64,000 bases of DNA from JACJWR01 sp964474045. GTDB taxonomy: Bacteria; Actinomycetota; Actinomycetes; S36-B12; UBA10799. This document shows, in pieces, positions 8,846 through 17,766 of this stretch. The notes under the pieces were generated by a model. It did no database searches and had not been told where the DNA came from. It saw nothing but the letters and a program-made list of their open reading frames with translations. The first letter of the stretch is position 1; each line of letters begins with the position of its first letter. Both the position numbers and the translations under genes were made by a program. The stretch covers positions 124,001-188,000 of the forward strand of contig CAYYRC010000002.1 of assembly GCA_964474045.1 (NCBI GenBank), given 5' to 3'.

Positions 8846-11116
8846 GTGGGGCAGCCGTCGGCGCAAACCATGCACGACCTCGGTGCAGCCGATTCCGCAC
8901 CAGCCGCAGCCAGGCCGGCGCGTGGTGGCTTCCGTCCCGACATCCAGGGGCTGCGGGCCATCGCCGTCACCCTTGTGGTCGTCACCCACCTCTGGGGCTG
9001 GCCGACGGGCGGCTTCGTGGGGGTCGACGTCTTCTTCGTGATCTCCGGCTACCTCATCACCGGGCTGTTGCTGCGGGAGCTCGAGCGCACCGGCCGAATC
9101 TCGATGCGGGGCTTCTACGCCCGGCGCATGCGGCGCATCTTCCCCATGGCAGTCGTGGTGCTCGTCTGCACCGTGGTAGCCGCCTACGCCCTGTTCGCCG
9201 CGTCGCGCGCCCACTCGACCTTCGTGGACGCCATCTGGGCCTTCCTCTTCGTGGAGAACTGGCAGCTGGTCTTCAACGGGACCGACTACTTCCACGCGGG
9301 CGCCGCGATCTCGCCGGTGCGGCAGTACTGGTCGCTGTCGGTGGAGGAGCAGTTCTACCTGGTCTGGCCGCTGTTCATGCTGGCCCTCGGCGCGCTCGCC
9401 ATGCGGCACCGCCGTCGGCGGGGCAGCCACGCCGAGTCACCCATGTCGGGGCGCCTTCCGACTGTGCTGGGCACCGTCATCGCCGTGGTCGTGTTGGCGT
9501 CGTTTGGGTGGGCCGTGGTTCGGTCCGGGGAGTACCACGCTGAGGCCTACTTCTCCACCTTCACGCGGATCTGGGAGCTCGGCGTCGGCGCGCTGCTGGC
9601 GATCGTGGTGGGGCTGGGGGGCGCCGCCGCCGGCAGCCCCCGCGTGCGCGGCTGGCTGGTGGCCCTGGGCCTGGCGTTGATCGCCGGTTCCGCGCTGTTG
9701 CTGACTGAGGACTCCCGCTTCCCCGGACCGTGGGCTGCCGTGCCGGTGCTGGGTGCCGCCCTGATGCTCGCGTTCGGCGCCCGCGCTGCCGGCCCGGCGA
9801 GCGGCCTGCTGCGCACACGGGTGTTCCAGTACACCGGGCAGGTCAGCTACTCCTGGTACCTCTGGCACTTCCCGGTGTTCATCTTCCTGTTCGCCGTCGT
9901 GCAGCGCACTGCTCTGACGACGCTGGCCGCGTTCGCGCTGTCGTTCGCGCTGGCTGCCTTCAGCAACTACTTCATCGAGGAGCCGGTGCGGCACTCCCGG
10001 TGGCTCTCGGGCGGCGCCGCGACGCGCAAGGAGTCCAGCGGCGGGGCACCCCGGTGGTTGCGGGTGGCAGTGCTGTCCGGCTCGGCCGCGGCGGTGCTCG
10101 TCGTCGGCGTCACCTCGATCTACCCGCGGATCGCGGCCCCCTCGCAGCAGGCGGCGGCTCCCGCGTCCCTGACCGACCTTGCGGCGCCGGCTGCCGGGGA
10201 AGGAGCCGCCGAGCAGCCTGCCGCCGCCGGTGCCGGCTCGGCAGTCCAGCCGGCAGCCGCCCAGGTGGATCCGCTGGCGACGCTGCACAACGCCGTGGCG
10301 GCGGCGGCAGCGGCCACCGAGTGGCCCGAGTTGGACCTGCGGGAGAACTGGCGCGACTACGGCGCGACCGTCCGCGTGCCCGAGTGTACGCACGGCAAGG
10401 GCGACACGGTGGAGTGCGACTTCCGCACGCCGGGCGCCACGAAGAACATGGTGGTGTTCGGCGACTCCCAGGTGCTCGCGTGGCTGCCCGGCCTGCGCGA
10501 TGCCGCCACGAAGGCCGGCTACAACGTCCACGTGCTCAACATGCCCGGCTGCGCTGTCGCCGACGTGCCGCTGGCTTTGATCTTCAGCCCGGAGCAGCCC
10601 TACCCCGAGTGCGCCGATTTCCGGCACAAGGCGATGGACTACGTCCAGCAGCACCGGCCCGACCTGACGGTGGCGACCTCGGTGTGGACCTGGAAGGCGT
10701 TGCGCGAGGACCAGCGCAACGACGACGAGGCTGCGATCAACTGGTCCGACGGGATCACCGTGACCCTGGAGTCCTTCGCCTCCGCCAGCGGCCGCGTGGT
10801 GCTGCTCGACAGCCCGCCGCTGGGGTTGTCCGTGGGCGACTGCCAGACGGCCCTGTCGACGCCGGCCGACTGCCTCACGCACCCCGCAGCCGAGTACTTC
10901 GAGGCCTCCGAGCTGAACCAACGCGCCGTCGACGCGGCCCGAGCCGCCACCGGCAAGGAAATCAAGCACGTCACCGTCGACGATTGGTTCTGCGCGCCAG
11001 ACGCGGGCTGCCCGTCGTTCGTAGCCAACCAGCCGGTCTACGGCGATGGGCTGCACATCGCCCCTGGCTTCGGGCAGTTCGTGTCGCCGCTATTGTCGCA
11101 GCAGATCTTCTCCTGA
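8846..11116 (+). CDS. Acyltransferase 3 fused to SGNH hydrolase domain
   Basis: 756 residues from GTG 8846, chosen because GGAGGG at 8833-8838 gives a 7-base spacing; an ATG at 8831 overlaps that ribosome site. Residues about 30-400 form the membrane acyltransferase domain: RPDIQGLRAIAVTLVVVTHLWGW, VDVFFVISGYLITGLL, then FYARRMRRIFPMA and YWSLSVEEQFYLVWPL. After an 11th hydrophobic segment and an Ala/Pro-rich linker, the C-terminal part is an SGNH domain with block I VVFGDSQVLAW and block V GDGLHIAP (Asp and His). This architecture is known from enzymes that acylate extracytoplasmic glycans, with the SGNH domain completing transfer outside the membrane. A close paralogue is inverted at 14658. 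Confidence 0.88.
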   Translation: MGQPSAQTMHDLGAADSAPAAARPARGGFRPDIQGLRAIAVTLVVVTHLWGWPTGGFVGVDVFFVISGYLITGLLLRELERTGRISMRGFYARRMRRIFPMAVVVLVCTVVAAYALFAASRAHSTFVDAIWAFLFVENWQLVFNGTDYFHAGAAISPVRQYWSLSVEEQFYLVWPLFMLALGALAMRHRRRRGSHAESPMSGRLPTVLGTVIAVVVLASFGWAVVRSGEYHAEAYFSTFTRIWELGVGALLAIVVGLGGAAAGSPRVRGWLVALGLALIAGSALLLTEDSRFPGPWAAVPVLGAALMLAFGARAAGPASGLLRTRVFQYTGQVSYSWYLWHFPVFIFLFAVVQRTALTTLAAFALSFALAAFSNYFIEEPVRHSRWLSGGAATRKESSGGAPRWLRVAVLSGSAAAVLVVGVTSIYPRIAAPSQQAAAPASLTDLAAPAAGEGAAEQPAAAGAGSAVQPAAAQVDPLATLHNAVAAAAAATEWPELDLRENWRDYGATVRVPECTHGKGDTVECDFRTPGATKNMVVFGDSQVLAWLPGLRDAATKAGYNVHVLNMPGCAVADVPLALIFSPEQPYPECADFRHKAMDYVQQHRPDLTVATSVWTWKALREDQRNDDEAAINWSDGITVTLESFASASGRVVLLDSPPLGLSVGDCQTALSTPADCLTHPAAEYFEASELNQRAVDAARAATGKEIKHVTVDDWFCAPDAGCPSFVANQPVYGDGLHIAPGFGQFVSPLLSQQIFS

Positions 11117-11146
11117 TCACCGCCCGCCACCAACGGCCCGGCAACC

Positions 11147-12355
11147 TCAGCCCGGCGTGATCGACCAGCGACCATCGATTGCCGCGGTACCGGCGTAGGA
11201 CTGGTCGGTGGAGCGGATCGTCACCCGCGCCTGCTTGTCCCGGTAGTCGAACACGTGCGAGCGGTCGCTGATCATGGTCGTCACCAGGTAGGTGCCGTTG
11301 AGCAACGGCATTGAGGGTATCTGGAACTCGACCACGCCGTCGCCGCGCTGGATGGGGGCGGAGAGTTCGTGCATGGAGTTGCGCCCGGCCACGTTCACCC
11401 CGGCCTCGGTGTGGAAGAGGAAGCCGAACACCGCCCGCGGCAGGTCGACAGCGGCACGGTAGTGCAGCCGGATGGTGGCGGGGCGGTCGGCGAGCAGCAC
11501 TCCCTCCTGCGCGCCGTCGGCATCCACGAACTCGATCTGCTGTAGGCGGATCTCGCCGCTGCCCGTCGCACGGCCGTCGCCGGTGACGACGTTGGCGGTC
11601 TCGACCTGGTTGGCGATCTCCTCGGAGTTGACGGAGTCGAGGTACTTCTGGACGGTCTCGCGGGCCGGGCCGAGCGACTGCACCTGGCCGTGGCTGAGCC
11701 AGACCGCGTTGTCGCACATGTCCTCGATCTGACTCATGGCGTGGGACACCACGACGATGGTGCACCCGTCCTGGCGCAACTTGTAGAGGTAGTCCGTGCA
11801 CTTGCGCTGGAACTGCTCATCGCCCACGGCGATGATCTCGTCCACCACCAGGATCTCAGGGTCCATCTTGACCGCGATGGCGAAGCCGAGGCGCAGGAAC
11901 ATGCCCGAGGAGTAGACCTTGACCGGGGACTCGACGAACTCGCCGATGCCCGAGAAGTCGATGATCTCCTCCATGGCGTCGTCGATGCGCTTGCGCGACA
12001 AGCCGAGGATCGCACCGTTGAGCCGGATGTTCTCGCGCCCCGTGAGCTCCGGGTGGAAGCCGGCGCCGAGCTCAAGCAGCGCCGACACCCGACCGTGGAC
12101 CTCGACCAGCCCGCTCGTCGGTCGATACACGCCGGTCAGCACCTTCAGAGCGGTCGACTTGCCCGAGCCGTTGTGGCCGATGATGCCGAAGGTCGTGCCC
12201 CGCTCGACTTCGAAGGACGCATCGCGCAGGGCCCAGAACTCCGGCGCCACCGGCGCCTTGCCACGCACGGCACGCTCCTTCAGCGAGTTGCGCTTCTCGG
12301 TATGCCGGGAGAAGCGCTTCGACACATTCTGGGCACGGATGGCGATATCGCCCAT
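11147..12355 (-). CDS. Wzt-type polysaccharide ABC transporter ATPase with C-terminal glycan-recognition domain
   Basis: 402 residues from ATG 12355, preceded by GGAGG about 10 bases upstream; an ATG at 12379 lacks a ribosome site. The nucleotide-binding domain shows Walker A GHNGSGKST (60-68), the Wzt/TagH-type signature SSGMFLRLGFA and Walker B ILVVDEIIAVGDEQF, with an N-terminal FSRHTEKRNSLKERAVRG stretch typical of this subfamily. Residues about 260-402 form an extra beta-rich domain like the C-terminal domain of Wzt, which reads the modified end of an O-chain before export. The membrane partner (Wzm/TagG) is not in the window, so it must lie upstream or elsewhere. The gene reads convergently with the acyltransferase-SGNH gene and divergently from the glycosyltransferase at 12546. 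Confidence 0.87.
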   Translation of the reverse strand: MGDIAIRAQNVSKRFSRHTEKRNSLKERAVRGKAPVAPEFWALRDASFEVERGTTFGIIGHNGSGKSTALKVLTGVYRPTSGLVEVHGRVSALLELGAGFHPELTGRENIRLNGAILGLSRKRIDDAMEEIIDFSGIGEFVESPVKVYSSGMFLRLGFAIAVKMDPEILVVDEIIAVGDEQFQRKCTDYLYKLRQDGCTIVVVSHAMSQIEDMCDNAVWLSHGQVQSLGPARETVQKYLDSVNSEEIANQVETANVVTGDGRATGSGEIRLQQIEFVDADGAQEGVLLADRPATIRLHYRAAVDLPRAVFGFLFHTEAGVNVAGRNSMHELSAPIQRGDGVVEFQIPSMPLLNGTYLVTTMISDRSHVFDYRDKQARVTIRSTDQSYAGTAAIDGRWSITPG

Positions 12356-12455
12356 CGCTTGGGATCCTCCAAGAAGCATCGGGCGTGCGCGCCGGTCGGC
12401 GCGCCACTGCCCATGGTGGACTTATTCTCTCAGCAGCGACCTGCAAGCGACGCCA

Positions 12456-12488
12456 GACGCACGCGTGCGTCGCGAAGTCGCGTAGGTT
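12456..12488. promoter_or_regulatory. Perfect 16-bp palindrome next to a possible -10 element
   Basis: GACGCACGCGTGCGTC (12456-12471) is a perfect palindrome in the 190-base space between the divergent wzt-like and glycosyltransferase genes. A TAnnnT-type hexamer, TAGGTT, follows at 12483-12488 on the plus strand, placing the palindrome over the expected -35 region. This is the position of an operator or activator site, but no known regulator motif is recognised. Confidence 0.35.
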
Positions 12489-12545
12489 TGGGGCACGTAA
12501 ATTCACGGACCGCCGAGCTGATGGGATGCGAAGGGAGTGGCCATC

Positions 12546-13871
12546 GTGAGCACTGCTGCGGCCACCCTCGCCGGCGTCCGCACCGTCGTCGTCAGCACCG
12601 AGCAGCCGGGCACCCGGATGGCGGGCCCGGCCATCCGCGCCGTGCACCTGGCCGGCGCGCTCCAGGCGGCCGGCGCCGATGTTCGACTTGCGGTGCCGGC
12701 GCCCCCGGACACCGATCTGGGCGTGCCCACCACGGCGTTCGGGCCCTTCTCCCCCGAGTCGTTTCGCCGCCTCTCGCGTGGCACCGACGTCGTGGTCACC
12801 CAGCCGCTGCGCGTGGATGTGGCGCGGGGGCTGCACGGCGCCGGTGCCCGGATCGTCTACGACCTCTACGTGCCCAGTTTCGTGGAGTACCCCGCGGCGC
12901 ACGGCGGCGAGCAGCGCTCGCCCGCAGCCCGTGATGCGCTCATCGCCCGCAACCAGCTGGAGTACGCCACGGCGCTGAGCTGCGGGGACGCCTTCATCTG
13001 CGCCTCCGACCGCCAGCGCGACCACTGGCTGGGAGCCCTGGGCGAGGCGGGGCGCATCTATCCCTTGGACGACCGGCCCGGCGCCGGCGTGGGCCCGCCG
13101 GTGTCCGTCGTGCCGTTCGGCCTTTCCGACGAGCCACCATCACCCGCGGCCGTTCCGGTGCTGCGCGGGGTGCTGGTGCCGGCCGACTCGGTGATCCTGC
13201 TCTGGACAGGCGGGCTGTGGAACTGGTTCGACCCCGCCACGCTCCTGCGCGGGCTGCGCCTGGCCGCCGACGCGGACCCGCGGATCCGCCTCGTGGTCAT
13301 GGGTGCTGGGCACGCCTCCGACGACTGGTCCGAGCACCGCGCCGCGGCCGACGCCATGAGGCTGGCCGACGAGCTCGACCTCCTCGCCGATGGGCACCTG
13401 GTGGTCGCGGCACGCTGGGTCCCGTTCGAGCAGCGCTCGGCGTTCCTGTTGGAGTCGGACATCGGGGTGTGCGCCTACTACGACTCCGACGAGACCCGGC
13501 TGAGCTTCCGCACCCGCTACCTCGACCACCTCTGGGCAGGGCTCCCCACGCTCTCGACCGACGGCGGCTCGCTCACCGAGCAGATGGTGACTGCCGGCGC
13601 CGCAGCGACTGTCCCGGCAGGCGACGCGCAAGCCTGGGCCGACGCCCTGGTGGCCCTCGCCGCCGACGCCGCTCGACGTCAGGAGATGGCGGACGCCGCG
13701 CGCCGGCTGGCGCAGGACTTCCGCTGGTCGGTGGCCACCGCACCCCTGGTGGAGCTGCTCGCGGGGCTGGACGCCGTGCCGCACGGCCGCGCACCGGGCG
13801 CGATCACCACGGCTCGCTACTACGCACTTGCCGCCCGAAACCGCCTGGACGCGATGCGGAGCCGAGCATGA
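12546..13871 (+). CDS. GT4-like glycosyltransferase
   Basis: 441 residues from GTG 12546, with AGGGAG at 12532-12537 as ribosome site; a GTG at 12537 overlaps that site. It is a GT-B enzyme: VVVSTEQPGTRMAGPAIRA at the N-terminus (acceptor side, typical of glycosyltransferases that begin with a glycine-rich acceptor loop), and a C-terminal domain with ILLWTGGLWNWFDP, a MGAGHASDD loop and ICAYYDSDETRLSFRTRYLDHLWAGLP where the E-x7-E motif of GT4 is replaced by a related acidic stretch. Such proteins are common in actinobacterial cell-envelope loci. The stop overlaps the next glycosyltransferase (ATGA). The donor sugar is unknown. Confidence 0.8.
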   Translation: MSTAAATLAGVRTVVVSTEQPGTRMAGPAIRAVHLAGALQAAGADVRLAVPAPPDTDLGVPTTAFGPFSPESFRRLSRGTDVVVTQPLRVDVARGLHGAGARIVYDLYVPSFVEYPAAHGGEQRSPAARDALIARNQLEYATALSCGDAFICASDRQRDHWLGALGEAGRIYPLDDRPGAGVGPPVSVVPFGLSDEPPSPAAVPVLRGVLVPADSVILLWTGGLWNWFDPATLLRGLRLAADADPRIRLVVMGAGHASDDWSEHRAAADAMRLADELDLLADGHLVVAARWVPFEQRSAFLLESDIGVCAYYDSDETRLSFRTRYLDHLWAGLPTLSTDGGSLTEQMVTAGAAATVPAGDAQAWADALVALAADAARRQEMADAARRLAQDFRWSVATAPLVELLAGLDAVPHGRAPGAITTARYYALAARNRLDAMRSRA

Positions 13872-14650
13872 CCGGCGATCGGGATGCACGCGGGGCGCCG
13901 CTGGTCACGGCCATGATGCTGGTGCGGGACCGCGCCGACCTGATGCCCGAGGCCATTGAGTCGGTCCTGGCGCAGACCGAGCCGGACTTCGAGTTGCTCA
14001 TCATCGACGACAACTCGGCGGACGACTCGCTGGCGGTGGCCCAGGCGTTCGCAGATCGCGACCCCCGGGTACGCGTGTTCGCCAACGGCCGTCCGCTGGG
14101 GATTCCGAGGTCACGCAATCGCGCGCTGGGGCTGGCGCGCGGCAGGTTCCTGGCGATCTGCGACTCCGACGACATCTCCGAGCCCGACCGGTTTGCACGG
14201 CACAGCGCCATGCTCATCGCCGAACCCGATCTCGGCGGTGTCGGCGGTGCCATCCGCTGCTTCACCGGGGACCCGGTCGGCGGCGAGGTCCCCACGTGGC
14301 ACTGGGGACTTCGCGACGGTCGCCCCGAGTTCGCCTTCCCGGCCGCGATGTTCCGGGTCAAGGCCCTGCGCAGGGTGGGCGGCTTCGATCCGGGCTTCCG
14401 CGTCGCCGAGGACCTGGACCTGGCCTACCGCCTGGTCGGCGCAGGCTACGAGCTGAGGCGCGATGACGCGGTGGCGGTCAACTACCGGCTGCACCCGGGC
14501 AACGTCACGGCATCCCATGCCCGCAGCCGCCAACTGGCGACCCTGCGGGCGCAGCTGCGGGGCCTGCGCCTCATGAACGGGCAGTGGAGCGTCCGCGGCT
14601 ACGCCGTGATCGGGCAGTCGGTGCTCCGGCTGGCCCGCCCCCCGCGCTAG
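13868..14650 (+). CDS. GT2-family glycosyltransferase
   Basis: 260 residues from ATG 13868, overlapping the previous stop by 4 bases. A compact GT-A enzyme: TAMMLVRDRADLMPEAIESVLAQT, the DDNSADDS motif of the donor site, then GIPRSRNRALGLARGRFLAICDSDD with the DXD-type acidic cluster (CDSDD), and RVAEDLDLAYRL, the ED motif holding the likely catalytic base. It has no membrane segments, so it works at the cytoplasmic face on a lipid-linked acceptor. The coupling to the upstream GT4-like gene suggests sequential sugar additions. A long open frame upstream of 13868 is out of frame with the neighbour and not coding. Confidence 0.85.
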   Translation: MTGDRDARGAPLVTAMMLVRDRADLMPEAIESVLAQTEPDFELLIIDDNSADDSLAVAQAFADRDPRVRVFANGRPLGIPRSRNRALGLARGRFLAICDSDDISEPDRFARHSAMLIAEPDLGGVGGAIRCFTGDPVGGEVPTWHWGLRDGRPEFAFPAAMFRVKALRRVGGFDPGFRVAEDLDLAYRLVGAGYELRRDDAVAVNYRLHPGNVTASHARSRQLATLRAQLRGLRLMNGQWSVRGYAVIGQSVLRLARPPR

Positions 14651-14657
14651 CGCACGG

Positions 14658-16883
14658 CTAGTTCAGGATGGCGCTGCGCAGCAGCGGGGCGACGTACTCG
14701 CCGTAGACAGGGGCGACGTGGAAGCTGTCGGCGTAGATCGGGTGGGCGGCGATGAACGACGGGCACACGCCCTCGATGCAGAACCACTGCTCCACCGGGA
14801 TATGCCGTACATCGCGTCCCTCGGCACGCGCCTTGGCGGCCACATCCTCGTTCAGCTGGGTGACCCGGCGGTAGTCGTCGCTGACGAAGCTCTCGCAGTC
14901 GTCCGGCGTCGTGGCGGACGTCTGGCAGACCGCCACCGACTTGCCCTCCGGCGGGCTGTCGAGGATGACCAGCCTGGGCGTCAGGGCTGCGATCTTGTCG
15001 ACGTTTCGGCTGATGGCGGCCTGCCAGTCCGCCGATGGCGGGTCGCCGTCGGAGTAGCCCGGGGTCATGCGGTACTCCATCCACAGGTTGCTGGCCACGA
15101 CGACGTCGGGTTTGGTGTCCCGGATGAAATCGACGGTCTGCGACACGAACGGCGGACAGGCCGCGTGCTCCTTCTGGGACATGAACTCGTAGACCGGCGC
15201 ATCGGCCAGCGGACACCCCGGCATCTGGCGCAGCACAACGTTGTAGCCCGCCTGCGACAGGGCCGCCCGCACGCCGGTCGACCATGCGTGCGCCTGCGAG
15301 TCCCCGATGAGGACCGCGGTCTTGGTCGCACCCGGGGTGGGATAGGTGCAGACCGTCGACCTGGCGGGTCCGTCGACGCAATTGTCGCTGGACAGCACGT
15401 TGCGCAGATCCTCCCAGCCGTCCTCCTCGCGCAGGACCGGCCAGGTGGTCGCGTTCACGGCGTCCAGCAGGGATGATCTGAGGACCGTGGCGGGGTCGAT
15501 GGTGAGGCCCGTGAGCGTGCCTGTCCCGTTGGACTCGAGGCTGGCAGCCTTCACCGGCGGTGTCGGGATCAGCCGCGGGTAGAGCCCGACGGCGGCCACG
15601 AGCAGCAGGGCGACAGCCCCGGCCGTCAGCACCGTCCAGCGGCCGACGAGACCCGCGACCGACCACATCGAGCGCCGTGGCGGCACCTGCTGTCGCCGGG
15701 CAGAGCGCCTGGAGAGCCAGTGCGAGCGCCGGACCGGCTCCTCGATCAGGTAGTACGACGCCACCGACAGACCCACAGCGGCGGCGAGCGCCGCCAGCAT
15801 CGACACGGGTGTGCGGTCCACCACCGTGAACCAGAACACGAACACCGGGAAGTGCCACAGGTACAACGAGTACGAGATCTTTCCGACGAACTGGAACGGA
15901 GGGCTGGCGAGGATGCGCGCGGCGGCGCCGCTCGCCCCGTGACCCACGACCAGCGCTACCCCGGTGGCCAGCACCGGCACCGCCGCCCACGGCCCGGGGA
16001 ACGATGTCGATGGGGTAATCCACCAGGCCGACCACACGATCACCAGCAGCGCCGCCCCCAACAGCAGTCCCCGCACCCGGGGCAGCAGCGGAACGCCCTG
16101 CGCCAGCAGGACAGCCAGCAGGGCTCCGACCGCCAACTCCCAGGCACGGGTGAGCGTGGAGAAGTAGGCCACCGTCGGGTCCGCCCCGGACTGCCACACG
16201 GCCCACGTGAAAGACGTCGCGACGATCAAGCCGAGCGCCCAGACCAGGGCGCTGCTGCTGGCTTGGGAGCCGTGGTGCTGCGGTGCGTGCCCCCGGCGCG
16301 TCCAGCGCCTCCTGGCGCGCCAGGAGGCGAGTGCGGTGAGGGCGATCAGGACGACCGGCCACACGAGGTAGAACTGCTCCTCGACCGACAGCGACCAATA
16401 CTGCTGCACGGGCGAGATGGCGTCCGTGGCGTGGAAGTAGTCGGTCCCCTGCTGGGCCAGGTGCCAGTTCTCCAGCGACACCAGCGCCCAGAGCGCATCC
16501 ACGATGGTCGCGTCGGCGCGCTTCTGCGAGAAGACCGCCAGTGCGACCGCCACGGTGGCGAGCAGGACGACGACGGCCATCGGGAAGATGCGCCGCATCC
16601 GGCGGGCATAGAACTCGCGCAGCGACACCCTTCCGGTCCGCTCGCGCTCGCGCACCAGCAGGCCGGTGATGAGGAAACCCGAGATGACGAAGAAGACGTC
16701 CACCCCGATGAAGCCTCCGGCGGGCCAACCCGTCAGGTGCGTGGCCACGACCAGGCCGACCGCGACGGCGCGCAACCCCTGGATGTGCCGCAGGAATCCA
16801 GGCTGTCGCGTCGGCTCGCGAGGCTGCCCGGGCTCGTCCAGGACAGCACTGTTCGCCAGTGTGCCCGAGACCGCCATTGACAT
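14658..16883 (-). CDS. Acyltransferase 3 fused to SGNH hydrolase domain, second copy
   Basis: 741 residues from ATG 16883, with a GAGG ribosome site 6 bases upstream; a much longer open frame reaches 17426 but would run antisense through the neighbouring membrane-protein gene. The N-terminal acyltransferase domain shows IQGLRAVAVGLVVATHLTGW, IGVDVFFVISGFLITGLLV, FYARRMRRIFPMA and YWSLSVEEQFYLVWPV. The C-terminal SGNH domain has AVLIGDSQAHAWSTG and YADSFHVAP (Asp/His block). It shares the same architecture and many motifs with the protein at 8846-11116, so the locus holds two copies in opposite orientation, perhaps acylating different positions. It converges on the glycosyltransferase at 13868 with only 7 bases between stop codons. 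Confidence 0.88.
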   Translation of the reverse strand: MSMAVSGTLANSAVLDEPGQPREPTRQPGFLRHIQGLRAVAVGLVVATHLTGWPAGGFIGVDVFFVISGFLITGLLVRERERTGRVSLREFYARRMRRIFPMAVVVLLATVAVALAVFSQKRADATIVDALWALVSLENWHLAQQGTDYFHATDAISPVQQYWSLSVEEQFYLVWPVVLIALTALASWRARRRWTRRGHAPQHHGSQASSSALVWALGLIVATSFTWAVWQSGADPTVAYFSTLTRAWELAVGALLAVLLAQGVPLLPRVRGLLLGAALLVIVWSAWWITPSTSFPGPWAAVPVLATGVALVVGHGASGAAARILASPPFQFVGKISYSLYLWHFPVFVFWFTVVDRTPVSMLAALAAAVGLSVASYYLIEEPVRRSHWLSRRSARRQQVPPRRSMWSVAGLVGRWTVLTAGAVALLLVAAVGLYPRLIPTPPVKAASLESNGTGTLTGLTIDPATVLRSSLLDAVNATTWPVLREEDGWEDLRNVLSSDNCVDGPARSTVCTYPTPGATKTAVLIGDSQAHAWSTGVRAALSQAGYNVVLRQMPGCPLADAPVYEFMSQKEHAACPPFVSQTVDFIRDTKPDVVVASNLWMEYRMTPGYSDGDPPSADWQAAISRNVDKIAALTPRLVILDSPPEGKSVAVCQTSATTPDDCESFVSDDYRRVTQLNEDVAAKARAEGRDVRHIPVEQWFCIEGVCPSFIAAHPIYADSFHVAPVYGEYVAPLLRSAILN

Positions 16884-16989
16884 ATTCTGCCTCAGGCGGC
16901 GCACGAGTTCCCGGACTGGGGGAGATTCGCCTGCCGCCACGAGAACGGCAGTGCGATGCTGGGACCCCACTTGGGCAGCGACCTGACAG

Positions 16990-17766
16990 GTGCCCGGATC
17001 CGACGCCATCAGTGAAAGCGGTGCCCTGCTGACCCACTCACTCGCCGACGACGCAGCCGCGGCCAGACGACGCCTCCTGCCCGGCCTCACCCAGCTCGAG
17101 GCCCGCGCGCAGCGCATCGACCTGCAGCTGATGTCGATCTGGTTCAGCATCGGGTCGGCGCTGTTCATGGCCGGCGCCGCGATGAGCATCCTCGGCCGCG
17201 GTCCCGCCGACGCCACCTTCGCCATCGGAGCGGTGTGCTTCACGACGGCCGCCTTCATCCAGTGGCGGGCGGCGGTGAGCCACCTGCCGCGCTGGCGGGC
17301 GGCCCATCCCGGCAAGCGCCGGGCATGGGCCAACCCGGACTGGCTAGCCGCCGTGGTCCAACTCGTCGGGACGCTGGAGTTCAACGTCATGACGATCCGC
17401 GGCATGTCTATCGCAGTGACCGACACCAGCGCCTACGACCACGGCGTCTGGCGCCCCGACGTCGTGGGCTCGGCCCTGTTCCTCATCTCCAGCCTGATCG
17501 CCCTGCACCCCATCAACGGCGCGCTGCGCCACGCACTGGTGCGCGGCCGATCCAAAGCCATCGTCTACCTCAACCTTGCGGGATCGGTGTTCTTCGGCAT
17601 CTCGGCAGTCGGGGCCCTGGGCATGGGCGGCGGGGTGAAGAACAACGCGCTCAACAACGTCGGCACGCTGTTAGGAGGAGCCTGCTTCCTGGTGGCCTCG
17701 GTCCTGCTCTGGCCGAGGCGGACGCCAACTGCGGCCGATCAGCCCGCGGGCTCCGCCGCGGCGTAG
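16990..17766 (+). CDS. Multi-pass membrane protein, YrhK-like
   Basis: 258 residues with about five to six hydrophobic segments (IWFSIGSALFMAGAAMSIL, ATFAIGAVCFTTAAFIQW, VGSALFLISSLIALHP, AIVYLNLAGSVFFGISAVGALG, LGGACFLVASVLLW). Paired segments of the type SIGSALFMAG and NNVGTLLGGACFLVASVLLWP recall the YrhK domain, a short repeated membrane module of unknown function; this match is from memory of the family and is tentative. The start is GTG 16990, with no strong ribosome site. The 3' end overlaps the convergent gene at 17739 by 28 bases, so each gene encodes part of the other's antisense tail. Function unknown. Confidence 0.65.
   Translation: MPGSDAISESGALLTHSLADDAAAARRRLLPGLTQLEARAQRIDLQLMSIWFSIGSALFMAGAAMSILGRGPADATFAIGAVCFTTAAFIQWRAAVSHLPRWRAAHPGKRRAWANPDWLAAVVQLVGTLEFNVMTIRGMSIAVTDTSAYDHGVWRPDVVGSALFLISSLIALHPINGALRHALVRGRSKAIVYLNLAGSVFFGISAVGALGMGGGVKNNALNNVGTLLGGACFLVASVLLWPRRTPTAADQPAGSAAA

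Noticed and set aside
16884..17426. Upstream extension of the second acyltransferase-SGNH gene
   Set aside because: It would overlap the plus-strand membrane-protein gene and lacks a ribosome site; the ATG at 16883 has one.
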